A DNA stretch of 64,000 nucleotides from Bacillota bacterium. GTDB lineage: Bacteria; Bacillota; Clostridia; Christensenellales; SZUA-584. The notes beneath the pieces are model-generated. The model saw only the letters and a program-made list of their open reading frames with translations. It was not told the DNA's origin and did no database searches. Below are positions 51,598 through 59,562 of this stretch, piece after piece; within the stretch, counting starts at the first letter, position 1; each line of letters begins with the position of its first letter. The stretch covers positions 1 through 64,000 of the forward strand of contig JAEWTW010000034.1 in NCBI GenBank assembly GCA_023397655.1, given 5' to 3'. A program made the translations under genes and the position numbers.

Positions 51598-52059
51598 TCA
51601 ATTCTCCTTGTTTTCGGTGCTGTTTGACGGAGGTGGTACAGCCTGTGCGCCATACGGCGGGTACGGCGGATAAGGCGGCGATGCTGCCATCGGCGGCTGG
51701 GTGCGCTTATCAATGAGTGTGAATATGCCGGCCAGTACAAGCAGGACTCCGGCAATAAAGAAATTGAACAAGGAAAGACCACCGGCCACGGTGAATAACA
51801 CACCGGCCGTTTTTCTGTTCCGGTTGAACAGCACGCAGCCGAGGATCGCAGGCACGACAGCAGAGATTGCGATAATGCAGATAACGATGTAAAGCACCGA
51901 TCCGACAGAGAACATGCTGTTCGTCACGTCGCTGAAATCGAAAGACGGCGAATACAAGGGGCTCATAAACGCACCGCTGAGCAGCATGACGATGATGATA
52001 CCGTAGATCAACGTGAGGCAGCTGCCGATGACACCGAGTATCTGACTCGCTTTACGCAT
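51598..52059 (-). CDS. DUF4064-like membrane protein with short Pro-rich tail (paralog 5)
   Basis: This 153-residue protein has four hydrophobic helices (SQILGVIGSCLTLIYGIIIVML; then AILGCVLFNRNRKTAGVLFTVAG and FIAGVLLVLAGIFTL) and a short tail SPPYPPYPPYGAQAVPPP. It is the smallest tailed member. The ATG at 52059 follows the upstream stop with one base between (TGATATG), with AAGGA at suitable distance. Function is unknown. Confidence 0.6.
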   Translation of the reverse strand: MRKASQILGVIGSCLTLIYGIIIVMLLSGAFMSPLYSPSFDFSDVTNSMFSVGSVLYIVICIIAISAVVPAILGCVLFNRNRKTAGVLFTVAGGLSLFNFFIAGVLLVLAGIFTLIDKRTQPPMAASPPYPPYPPYGAQAVPPPSNSTENKEN

Positions 52060-52060
52060 A

Positions 52061-52819
52061 TCAGCTATCCTTGCTGTCTGAGTTGTCTGGCGGTTGCTGC
52101 TGCGGCGCGGCCTGTGTTCCATACGGTGGATATGGAGGTGGAGCTGTCGGAGCAGCATACGGCGGATACGGAAACGGCGCGGCCTGTGCACCATACGGTG
52201 GGTACGAAGGAGGAGCAGGCTGTGCACTGTATTGCGGGTACTGAGGAGGCGTTGTCGGAGCAGCGTATGGCGGGTACGGCGGCGCGGTCTTTGCACCATA
52301 CGGCGGATACGGAGGTGGCGCGGTCTGCGCACCGTACGGCGGATACGGAGGACGCGGCGGCGGGTAGGCGCCGTATGACGGGTAGGACGGATAAGGCGAC
52401 CGGCCCGGGGTCGGCGGAGGGGCAGCCATCAGCGGCTGAGCCGCGGGTTTATCCTTGGACAGCGCGAAAATGCCCGCCAGCAGGAACAGCACGCCCGCGA
52501 TGAGCGCGGTCATTATCGAAAGGGCAGCAGCGACGATGAGCAGTACGCCCGCTGTCTTTCTGTTCTTTTTGAACAGCACGCACCCGATGACACCGGGGAT
52601 CGCGGATACGATCGCTACGACGCCGATGACGGTGTAGATGGTGGTCATGCTGGAGAACATGCTGGAGAACATTGCAGAGGACATGGGGTCAGACATACTG
52701 TCGTAAAAGAAGGGCGACGAGAGCATTGAGCCCATCCATACGCCTGCCAGTATCATGACGATGCCCGATATGACGGCGAGGCAGCAGCCGATGATGCCCA
52801 GTATCATGGATTTATGCAT
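52061..52819 (-). CDS. DUF4064-like membrane protein with Pro/Tyr-rich tail (paralog 6)
   Basis: This 252-residue protein has a four-helix part (about 1-125) with a Met/Ser-rich outer loop (SSPFFYDSMSDPMSSAMFSS) and the family motif IGCVLFKKNRKTAGVLLIVA. About 120 residues of tail follow, with repeating PPYPPYGAQTAP units. Such tails often bind WW-, SH3- or profilin-like partners in eukaryotes; in bacteria they may reach through the wall or act as flexible spacers, which is speculation. AAGGAGG precedes the ATG. It is the first gene of the operon. Confidence 0.65.
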   Translation of the reverse strand: MHKSMILGIIGCCLAVISGIVMILAGVWMGSMLSSPFFYDSMSDPMSSAMFSSMFSSMTTIYTVIGVVAIVSAIPGVIGCVLFKKNRKTAGVLLIVAAALSIMTALIAGVLFLLAGIFALSKDKPAAQPLMAAPPPTPGRSPYPSYPSYGAYPPPRPPYPPYGAQTAPPPYPPYGAKTAPPYPPYAAPTTPPQYPQYSAQPAPPSYPPYGAQAAPFPYPPYAAPTAPPPYPPYGTQAAPQQQPPDNSDSKDS

Positions 52820-52862
52820 ATCATGGTTCCTCCTTGATATTATCTGCGTTTATTAAGCCGAT

Positions 52863-52902
52863 GCAGGGGAATTTGTGCCGCAGTGCGGTTATGGACCCCT
52901 GC
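52863..52902 (-). ncRNA. Structured 5' leader of the paralog operon
   Basis: GCAGGGG and CCCCTGC close an outer stem, an inner CCGCA-G-TGCGG stem sits inside, and two internal loops lie between. It starts about 10 nt into the transcript. It could be a cis-regulatory or stabilising element; no family is recognised. Confidence 0.4.
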
Positions 52903-52920
52903 TGACTATATTATGACAAT

Positions 52921-52949
52921 ATTATATATGACATCACCTGTTATCTCAA
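52921..52949 (-). promoter_or_regulatory. Promoter of the tailed-paralog operon
   Basis: On the minus strand TTGAGA (52944-52949), 17 nt, TATAAT (52921-52926). Confidence 0.65.
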
Positions 52950-53196
52950 TATAATAATGACGGTTTGCGAAAGTTGGTCAATTTTGAAGTGCCCGCGGTT
53001 TTTTTCTTTGCGCGAAAAGTTGAAAGGTTATGAAATTCGCTTTATGGTATGCTGCGAAAGGGTATGAGTGTGCAGAGGAGCGAACGGCGAAAAGGATGAG
53101 TGGTGACCGTACGGCAAAAGTGAGTATTACACAAACAAGGCGCTGCATCTTGAAGCCGCTGAGACAGCGGGCAAAGGGAACATGCGTGAAACGGTG

Positions 53197-53595
53197 TCAG
53201 CGGGCGTTTGTCAGCGCATTTTCAATGGCTTTCAGTATCACCTGGCTGCTGTAAGTCGCGCCCGATACAGTATCAACCTGAAGTGACTGCGCGTCCGTCA
53301 CGCGCCCGGGGATGGCTTCGGCGGCACCGCCCTGTCCGTTTATATGTTTGATGAGATCGATTTGAGTCATCTCATGGCCGCTGACAGTAACGCGTACCTC
53401 GGCGGTGATGGGGAACATGCTGAAACTCCCCTCATAAGTGCCGTCCGGGATCTGTGAGAGATCGATATCCGCCATTTTGAGGCCCTTCAGCGAATCGAGG
53501 TTGTTTTGGACGGCGGAGAAGGTGATCCACCCTCCAAGCAGGAGGACAGTCAGCACGGCGGCAATGATGATGAGCACGACATAACGTTTCTTCAT
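53197..53595 (-). CDS. Membrane-anchored FMN-binding domain protein
   Basis: This 132-residue protein has an N-terminal transmembrane helix (about 5-26, VLIIIAAVLTVLLLGGWITF) and one FMN-binding domain, with the motif DTVSGATYSSQVILKAIENAL near the C-terminus. In RnfG/NqrC-type domains the serine or threonine of SGAT(S/T) carries covalent FMN. It probably works in extracytoplasmic electron transfer with the flavodoxin encoded upstream in the same operon. The ATG at 53595 was chosen to start just before the anchor. Confidence 0.8.
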   Translation of the reverse strand: MKKRYVVLIIIAAVLTVLLLGGWITFSAVQNNLDSLKGLKMADIDLSQIPDGTYEGSFSMFPITAEVRVTVSGHEMTQIDLIKHINGQGGAAEAIPGRVTDAQSLQVDTVSGATYSSQVILKAIENALTNAR

Positions 53596-53606
53596 AGCGG
53601 CCTCCA

Positions 53607-54074
53607 TTAAAACATACTGGACAGAAGAGCAACGGCCTGCCCGATTTGACGGCTGCGCCGCACCGCATTGCCCCAATGGACGATGGCGGAGCCGCAAACG
53701 CTGGCACCTTTGGCTGTGCAGAACGCTTCCATCTGCCGAGTCGTCTGGTTACCGCCCATCCAGGCGCAGGGCAGCTGCTGGGTGGTCAGCAGGGCGGCTT
53801 TTTTGCCTTGAAGGGACGGAAGTGAGGACATGTATGCCGTCATCACGCGCGAGAGCGCAAAGCCTTGAACAGGTGCGCCAAAGACAAGAGCGTCGTAGCC
53901 GCTGACGTCCGGGGCGGATGTGAGCTGTACATGAGAGCGGTCGGAGCCGTCGCTTATACCCGTGACCTGTGCCACGGTGGCCTGATGTCCTTGAGCGGTG
54001 AGGGACTCCTTGAGTTTTTGTGCCACACTCAGCGTATGGCCGGTTTGCGAATGGATAATGATGCCGATTTTCAT
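53607..54074 (-). CDS. Flavodoxin-family protein
   Basis: This 155-residue protein binds FMN non-covalently. The phosphate loop is IIHSQTGHTLSVA, and YDALVFGAPVQGFALS marks the isoalloxazine site. It resembles flavodoxin/NAD(P)H-dehydrogenase-like proteins that move electrons in anaerobes. The start overlaps the tetR stop by 4 nt (ATGA) with GGGAGG upstream; the FMN-binding gene follows after 11 nt. Confidence 0.8.
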   Translation of the reverse strand: MKIGIIIHSQTGHTLSVAQKLKESLTAQGHQATVAQVTGISDGSDRSHVQLTSAPDVSGYDALVFGAPVQGFALSRVMTAYMSSLPSLQGKKAALLTTQQLPCAWMGGNQTTRQMEAFCTAKGASVCGSAIVHWGNAVRRSRQIGQAVALLSSMF

Positions 54075-54682
54075 TTTAACCTCCCAGGGGACAGCATATA
54101 TTCAAGTATGCTGTCCAGATCACTTTTGATCTGCTGCGCTGTCTCGAAGCCGTTGCCGGAAAAATGCAGAGTGAGCATTCCGCATACCGAGCAGGTTAGG
54201 GCTTTCGCGACAGTATTGATGTCCGTTTCGTTCAGCGCACCGTTTTCCACGAAGCATTTGAACGTTTGCTGCCACATCGCTTCAAAGTCGAGGCCGGGTT
54301 CGCCCTTGCGCGATTCGGGCTGCGTGAGGGGGCAGAAATAGAAGAACGCAAACGTGTTGGGATGGGTAATGTGGTAGTCGATGAACAGGGAGAATACATG
54401 ACTGAGGTCGGCAATATTCCGAACGGCTGCCGGCATGTTCTGCATCATGTACACCTGAAGATCGTTGATCATGGCAGCCCGGGCATCCCACAGCAGTTCA
54501 TTCAGGCTGCTGAAGTAGTTATAGATGGTGGCGTATGAGTAACCCGCGATATCAGCGACTTTCCTGACGGAGACCTGCCCGTAGCCATCATGAGTAATGA
54601 TGCTGACGGCGGCGTCCAGAAAGTAGGACTTGATGCGGTCGCGCTTGATATTCTGTTTGCTGCTGTCAGAGTTTGCTTTCAT
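54071..54682 (-). CDS. TetR/AcrR-family transcriptional regulator
   Basis: This 203-residue regulator has an N-terminal DNA-binding domain (about 10-65, QVSVRKVADIAGYSYATIYNYFSS) and a C-terminal ligand domain. The ATG at 54682 follows GAGG. Two TTAAC-N3-GTTAA palindromes lie just upstream and are probable operators. It is the first gene of an operon with the flavodoxin and FMN-binding protein, so it presumably controls a redox function and itself. Confidence 0.85.
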   Translation of the reverse strand: MKANSDSSKQNIKRDRIKSYFLDAAVSIITHDGYGQVSVRKVADIAGYSYATIYNYFSSLNELLWDARAAMINDLQVYMMQNMPAAVRNIADLSHVFSLFIDYHITHPNTFAFFYFCPLTQPESRKGEPGLDFEAMWQQTFKCFVENGALNETDINTVAKALTCSVCGMLTLHFSGNGFETAQQIKSDLDSILEYMLSPGRLK

Positions 54683-54698
54683 AATACCTCGAAAATAA

Positions 54699-54729
54699 TT
54701 AACAAAGTTAAAATAATTAACAGTGTTAA
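54699..54729 (-). promoter_or_regulatory. Two palindromic operators of the TetR operon
   Basis: TTAACAAAGTTAA (54699-54711) and TTAACAGTGTTAA (54717-54729) are perfect 5-bp inverted repeats with 3-nt centres, 18 bp apart centre to centre, on nearly the same helix face. They lie between the TetR gene and the divergent terminase small-subunit gene and could affect both. Confidence 0.6.
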
Positions 54730-54790
54730 TAATACGGGAGAGCGGGCGGTTTGTCAAGTTGAAATTGCTAAAAATTATCAGGAGGAGTAT

Positions 54791-55234
54791 ATGGCAAAAA
54801 GGATAAGCGGCAGCCGTATGGTACAGGGCGATGCGTACGCGGCGCTGATAGACGGTGTCTGGCGGCTGGACATGGAAGCGGTGAAGGCGCGGGCGGACAG
54901 GTATTTGGCCGAGGCGGCGGAGGCGGGACGGTACAGCCTGGCCGGACTGTGTATCGCTCTCGACATCACACGCGACACGCTGGATTGCTGGCGGCGCGGC
55001 TATGTGAACCGGGCGGATGCGAATGCGAACCTGACGCCGAACGAGGCGCTCGTGGAGTGCGTCGCCAAAGCGATGCTGCATCTGCAGCGGTATTGGGAGG
55101 AGAGCGGCAAGCCCGCGACGCTGGGGCTCAAGCTGCTGGAGGCGACGGGCGGCATCGGCAGCCGGACAGCGGCGGGGCAGGCGGGCGGCGGGCCGCCGTT
55201 CGACCTCGGGCGGTACAAAAAGTTTGCGCGGTAG
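54791..55234 (+). CDS. Phage terminase small subunit-like protein
   Basis: This 147-residue protein has a helix-turn-helix at about 50-75 (SLAGLCIALDITRDTLDCWRRGY) and a helical oligomerisation part (NEALVECVAKAMLHLQRYWEE), ending GGPPFDLGRYKKFAR. This matches DNA-recognition subunits of tailed-phage packaging motors. GGAGGA precedes the ATG. The large subunit lies downstream with a ferredoxin gene in between, and no other phage gene is seen. Its GC-rich composition is like the host, so it is not a recent arrival. Confidence 0.75.
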   Translation: MAKRISGSRMVQGDAYAALIDGVWRLDMEAVKARADRYLAEAAEAGRYSLAGLCIALDITRDTLDCWRRGYVNRADANANLTPNEALVECVAKAMLHLQRYWEESGKPATLGLKLLEATGGIGSRTAAGQAGGGPPFDLGRYKKFAR

Positions 55235-55256
55235 GAGCAGCGGGGTGCGGGAAATG

Positions 55257-55285
55257 TTGACAAATGTCCGCAAAACACCGAGAAT
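55257..55285 (+). promoter_or_regulatory. Putative promoter of the ferredoxin gene
   Basis: TTGACA (55257-55262), 17 nt, GAGAAT (55280-55285), giving a leader of about 100 nt. Confidence 0.4.
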
Positions 55286-55393
55286 GGAAGAAAGCTCAAA
55301 GCCGCTGCTGTTTTTATGACTGCGGGTATATCGCGCGGAAGCAGGGGCAAGAATATTACGGATACATTGTTATTTTAAGGAGGTTAGGAATCG

Positions 55394-55585
55394 ATGAGAG
55401 CGAGTGTTGATAAGGATGGATGCATTTCGTGCGAGCTGTGCGCGGACACGTGCCCTGAGGTGTTCCGTATGGACGCGGACGGACTGGCAGAGGCATATGT
55501 GGAGGAGATACCCGGCGAGGTGGAGGATACCGCCCGGGACGCCGCCGAGTCTTGCCCGGTGAGCGTCATCCATATTGAGGAGTAG
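55394..55585 (+). CDS. Ferredoxin, single [4Fe-4S] cluster type
   Basis: This 63-residue acidic electron carrier has cysteines in CISCELCADTCPEVF near the N-terminus and CPVSVIHIEE at the end, which together supply the four ligands of one cluster plus a cysteine that may form a disulfide, as in Thermotoga- and Clostridium thermoaceticum-type ferredoxins. AAGGAGG precedes the ATG. It has its own terminator downstream. Its place between the two terminase genes is unusual. Confidence 0.9.
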   Translation: MRASVDKDGCISCELCADTCPEVFRMDADGLAEAYVEEIPGEVEDTARDAAESCPVSVIHIEE

Positions 55586-55607
55586 GCGGAAAGTCGAACA
55601 CTTAACG

Positions 55608-55634
55608 AAAAAAGCGCTGTCACAGGCGCTTTTT
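55608..55634 (+). terminator. Terminator between ferredoxin and terminase
   Basis: AAGCGC and GCGCTT arms around an 8-nt loop with A and T runs outside; it separates the ferredoxin transcript from the large terminase gene. Confidence 0.65.
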
Positions 55635-55659
55635 GTTTTGCGTAAAAAAGGGGGTACGT

Positions 55660-57108
55660 ATGGAAAAAGGCGAGCATATAGAGACGGCATTGAAGGAAGC
55701 GCTGGGAGACCCGACGTTCAAGCAGGCGCTGTTTTTGAGCAGCGAGGCGCGTTATGTGGGGTACGGCGGCGCGCGCGGCGGCGGCAAGAGCCACGCGGTG
55801 CGGGCCAAAGCCACCTACCTCGCGTTCGAGCATCCGGGCATACGCATGCTGATCGTGCGGCGGACGTTCCCGGAGCTGCGCGAGAACCACACCAGCCGTC
55901 TGCTGGACGCGTATGAACGTCTGCCAGCGGCGATGCGGCCCAAATACAGCGACGGTGACAAGGTGTTTCTGTTTCCCGGCGGCGCGCGGCTTAAGCTGGG
56001 GTACTGCGACAACGAGGACGATGTGCGGCAGTATCAGGGGCAGGAGTATGACGTGCTGTTCATCGACGAGGCGACGCAGCTATCCGAGACGCAGTTCAAG
56101 TGGTTGAACGCCTGCGTGCGCGGCGCGGGGCCGTTCCCCAAGCGCACGTATCTCACGTGCAACCCCGGCGGTGTGGGCCATGCGTGGGTGAAGCGGCTAT
56201 TCATCGACAAGGACTACCGGCCTAGCGAGGACCCAGCGGACTACGCGTTTATCCGCGCCAAGGTGTGGGACAACGCGCCGCTGTTTGCGGGGGACGCGGG
56301 CTACATGAAAGCGATGAAGGCGCTGAAGCAGGAGAAGCTGACGGACGCGGAGCGCGAGCGTAAAGCGATGGACAGCGCCGATTACGTGAAGCAGCTCAAG
56401 AGCCTGTCCGCAGAGCTCAAGCGGGCGTGGCTGGACGGCGACTGGGACGTGTTCTCCGGCCAGTATTTCGCGGAGTTCAGCCGGGATGCGCACGTATGCG
56501 AACCGTTCGAGATACCGCCAAACTGGCGGTGCAGCGCGGCGCTGGACTACGGTATGGACATGCTGGCGGTGCTGTGGTTCGCAGTGGCGCCGGACGGGCG
56601 GGCGTATTGCTACCGCAGTTTGGAGCGGCCTGATCTGACGGTGGCGATGGCGGCCAAGGCGGTGCTTGGCGCGGGCAGCGAGGAGGTGTGCGAGGTGATC
56701 GCGCCGCCCGACCTGTGGAGCCGGCGTCAGGACACGGGTATGAGCGCGGCGGAGATATTCGCCGACAACGGCGTGCCGCTGGTGAAGGCGGGCAACCGCC
56801 GTATCGACGGCTGGCTGGCGGTGAAGGAATATCTGCGCGCCGAAGAGGGAGAGCCGAAGCTCATGATATTCTCTACCTGCGCGCCGCTGCTGCGGACGCT
56901 GCCGCTATTGCAGCACGACCCCAAGAAACCCGGCGACGCGGCGACGAAGCCGCACGACGTGACGCACAGCCCGGATGCGCTGCGGTACTGGTGTTCGCGG
57001 CGTCAGAACGTGCCGCTGCCGATGCGGGATGAAACGGTGGAGGCGTTCAAGCCGCGGAAGGTGCGAGGGGACGTGACGGAGTATCTGTTTGGGGGATATG
57101 GGGGATAA
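55660..57108 (+). CDS. Phage terminase large subunit
   Basis: This 482-residue packaging motor has an N-terminal ATPase with Walker A GGARGGGKS (36-44), Walker B VLFIDEA and coupling motif TCNPGG, and a C-terminal RNase H-like nuclease with probable metal aspartates in ALDYGMDML and HSPDALRYW. All key motifs look intact and the length is normal, so the protein may be active. The ATG at 55660 is preceded by an AAAAAAGGGGG-type site. No portal, capsid or tail gene follows; AT-rich unrelated DNA starts 120 bases downstream. Confidence 0.9.
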   Translation: MEKGEHIETALKEALGDPTFKQALFLSSEARYVGYGGARGGGKSHAVRAKATYLAFEHPGIRMLIVRRTFPELRENHTSRLLDAYERLPAAMRPKYSDGDKVFLFPGGARLKLGYCDNEDDVRQYQGQEYDVLFIDEATQLSETQFKWLNACVRGAGPFPKRTYLTCNPGGVGHAWVKRLFIDKDYRPSEDPADYAFIRAKVWDNAPLFAGDAGYMKAMKALKQEKLTDAERERKAMDSADYVKQLKSLSAELKRAWLDGDWDVFSGQYFAEFSRDAHVCEPFEIPPNWRCSAALDYGMDMLAVLWFAVAPDGRAYCYRSLERPDLTVAMAAKAVLGAGSEEVCEVIAPPDLWSRRQDTGMSAAEIFADNGVPLVKAGNRRIDGWLAVKEYLRAEEGEPKLMIFSTCAPLLRTLPLLQHDPKKPGDAATKPHDVTHSPDALRYWCSRRQNVPLPMRDETVEAFKPRKVRGDVTEYLFGGYGG

Positions 57109-57114
57109 GCAGGC

Positions 57115-57234
57115 ATGTGGCGCGGCGATGCGAAAAAGATGGGGCGGGCGATGCGGGTGCATGTGATGCGGCACTATGGAGCCTGCCGCACGTCCGACAG
57201 AAGCTACCGTCTGATTAAAGGTAATTGTGTATGA
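57115..57234 (+). pseudogene. Possible remnant of a phage gene
   Basis: A 39-codon frame opens 6 nt after the terminase stop with GGGGGA upstream, and reads MWRGDAKKMGRAMRV at its start. It keeps the GC-rich composition of the terminase for about 90 bases and then runs into AT-rich DNA. It may be the truncated start of the next phage gene cut by arrival of the AT-rich island, or it may be noise. Confidence 0.25.
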
Positions 57235-57337
57235 TAAATATTTTGCACAAAACTAGTAATAAATTTGACTTTCTGAGCATAATTGTAGTATTATTATTTA
57301 AGATTTTGCATTATATATGCAAAATACAGGAGGAAAT

Positions 57338-58678
57338 ATGTTATTAGAATTTGCAGTGAGTAATTATAAATGCTTTTCTGATGAAATAATTTTTAAAATG
57401 ACGCCGGCACCAAAGATACAAGATTTAAAATATAGTGTACTATCTGTTAGAAATAGCGATAATATCAAGTCGTTATCGGCTGCTGTCATTTATGGGCCGA
57501 ATGCTTCTGGAAAAACAAATTTTATTGGGGCTATTGATACTTTAAAAAGTATAATAAAGAGAGGACATATACGAAATGCGGATATGAATGATAGAGACCC
57601 TAATTTCGCTAAAAATAATTTGGAGTTAATACCATATTATAAAAATAATTTTGCTAAACCCGTGAAGTTTCGAATTAAGTTTTGGAAACAAGAAACTTAC
57701 GAATATACATTAATATTGTACTTAGGAAAATTTCTGGAGACATCAGCGGAAAGAAAGATATTGCAGGAAAAATTAGTTGTGAATGATAAGCTTATATATA
57801 ATGTAACTAATCAAAATGAAAAGCAATTAACTGTAGATAATATAGATTCAATAAGTAACTATTTTATTAATGATTTTAATAAAGATATTAGTTATGATTA
57901 TTCAAAGAATAATTTTATTGATGATGAACTATTCTTAACAACAAAATTCAAAAATTTATATTCTAGTAGGTTAACTGAACAATTCTTAAATTGGTTTGAT
58001 GAAGATTTAATGACAATATATAGTTCAAATGTAGTTAAATCTACACCAATATGGGAAGAGAAAGATGATACCAATACTCTTCTAATTGATAAAGATTTAA
58101 ACGAGGCCACTCGAATATTTGGCTTATCTGCAGATATGATAGTTTTTGGGCAATTAGATAATCAAGACGAAACTCAAACATTATCAGTAATTAATAAAGG
58201 TAAAAAGAATGAAACAGCGATAAGAACTGGAGCATTTGAATCATATGGTACTGTTCGGTTTATCAATATATTCCCTTTGCTTAGAGAAGCGATACAATAT
58301 GGGAAGACTTTAATAATTGATGAGTTTGATGCTTCAGTGCATCCAATGGCTATAATGAGCATTGTTAATGTTTTTCACAACGATGAGATAAATAAGAAAG
58401 GTGCTCAGTTAATATTTAATACACATAATCCGGTATTCTTAAATAGAAATACTTTTAGAAGAGACGAGATCAAGTTTGTTGAGAAAGATGAAGAGAAGGG
58501 TACGTCAATTCACTATTCATTATCGGATTTTGGCACAAGTGGGGTGGGTAGTGTGAGAAATACTGAAAACTATATGGAGAAATATTTCATTAGTAAATAT
58601 GGTGCCATTAAGAATGTTGATTTTTCCCCAGTTTTCGAAGCGATAATGCAGGAAAATGATAATGATGAAGAAGATTAA
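57338..58678 (+). CDS. AAA15-type ATPase, RloA/AbiEii-like (probable defence)
   Basis: This 446-residue SMC/OLD-like ATPase has the N-terminus LEFAVSNYKCFSDEIIFKM typical of the family, Walker A GPNASGKT (53-60), a Walker B region with LIIDEFDASVHP (acidic pair at 328-329) and an H-loop NTHNPVFLN. These proteins form the sensor and motor part of several two-gene anti-phage systems. The gene is strongly AT-rich and overlaps the start of an RloB-like gene, the usual pairing. AGGAGG precedes the ATG at 57338. What triggers it is unknown. Confidence 0.8.
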   Translation: MLLEFAVSNYKCFSDEIIFKMTPAPKIQDLKYSVLSVRNSDNIKSLSAAVIYGPNASGKTNFIGAIDTLKSIIKRGHIRNADMNDRDPNFAKNNLELIPYYKNNFAKPVKFRIKFWKQETYEYTLILYLGKFLETSAERKILQEKLVVNDKLIYNVTNQNEKQLTVDNIDSISNYFINDFNKDISYDYSKNNFIDDELFLTTKFKNLYSSRLTEQFLNWFDEDLMTIYSSNVVKSTPIWEEKDDTNTLLIDKDLNEATRIFGLSADMIVFGQLDNQDETQTLSVINKGKKNETAIRTGAFESYGTVRFINIFPLLREAIQYGKTLIIDEFDASVHPMAIMSIVNVFHNDEINKKGAQLIFNTHNPVFLNRNTFRRDEIKFVEKDEEKGTSIHYSLSDFGTSGVGSVRNTENYMEKYFISKYGAIKNVDFSPVFEAIMQENDNDEED

Positions 58679-59345
58679 GCCGCAAAAAAGCTACCATTTA
58701 TCTGTTGAAGGTGAAACGGAAGAGTGGTATTTTGAGCATTTGAAAAACCTGATCAACCACTCTGAAGATGCAAGATTCAGAGTTTCATTTGATGTTAAGC
58801 GTGGGAAAACACCTAAAAGTGTTTTAAAAAGCTTATCATTAAGTAGCTACAAGGAAGCTGTAGTTTTTCAAATTTGTGATTACGAAAGCAATGATGGTGA
58901 ACATACTAGAAAATTCTTGTCAGCTCTCTCAGAACTTAAAGATATAAGAACTGAGTGCCGAACAACAAAGTGTATAAAAGAGTTTTCGCTAGGATATAGT
59001 AATTTTACATTTGACTTATGGATGGCTTTACATAAAAAACAATTTATATCACCCGTTGCGCATCGAAGGAACTACAGAGATTTTATTAATTCTGCATTTG
59101 GAACAAATTATCAATATATAGACGAATACAAAAATGAACATGAATTTAAAAGCATACTCTCGAAAATTCAACTTCAAGATGTAATTGGTGCAGTTAAAAA
59201 TGCTGAGGATATTAGAAAAAAGAATGAGGAAACTAAGCAGCAAAGTGAATATAAAGGCTTCACCTATTATCGAGACAACCCTGATTTCACGATTAATATA
59301 ATTGTAAAAAGAATATTAATGGATTGTAGAATCAATATATTATGA
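58662..59345 (+). CDS. RloB-like TOPRIM-type protein (probable defence effector)
   Basis: This roughly 227-residue protein matches the RloB family: the N-terminal VEGETEEWYFEHLK supplies the catalytic glutamate region of a TOPRIM-like fold, and QICDYESNDGEH the acidic metal site, with FDLWMALHK further on. RloB genes sit next to RloA-type ATPases, often inside restriction-modification loci; here no R-M genes are seen. The frame overlaps the end of the ATPase gene. The start may be 58662 or 58665; 58656 is too close to the AGGA site. The pair resembles the logic of PARIS and OLD systems, but that is inference. Confidence 0.75.
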   Translation: MMKKIKPQKSYHLSVEGETEEWYFEHLKNLINHSEDARFRVSFDVKRGKTPKSVLKSLSLSSYKEAVVFQICDYESNDGEHTRKFLSALSELKDIRTECRTTKCIKEFSLGYSNFTFDLWMALHKKQFISPVAHRRNYRDFINSAFGTNYQYIDEYKNEHEFKSILSKIQLQDVIGAVKNAEDIRKKNEETKQQSEYKGFTYYRDNPDFTINIIVKRILMDCRINIL

Positions 59346-59562
59346 TTGGTAGCTAAGGTTGCCGCGCCACCTGTAGCCGCGTCGCCTAATTTCACCTAAT
59401 ATATAAAGAATTACATAATGTATCATCATAAGAAAATAGTAGTAAATGAGGAAGATCTGGCAGCTAGCCACGTGAAATTAGCTGGCGGTCAATATGACGT
59501 ATACATTCATTCTATAATCAAGACTGTACGAGCACGTTTCATATCATCAGGAGGCCATCATC

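Larger units (their letters stand above)
52820..53196. other. Regulatory and unassigned region
   Basis: The first 130 bases hold the promoter and a structured leader for the paralog operon. From 52950 to 53196 I see only a small CCGCTG/CAGCGG hairpin near 53157 that may end the FMN-binding gene. Confidence 0.5.

Noticed and set aside
53030..53254. Short plus-strand frame upstream of and overlapping the FMN-binding gene
   Set aside because: Its end is antisense to the conserved SGATYSS region; no good ribosome site or known family.
54791..57234. A complete prophage
   Set aside because: Only terminase subunits are found; portal, capsid, tail, integrase and lysis genes are missing on both sides.
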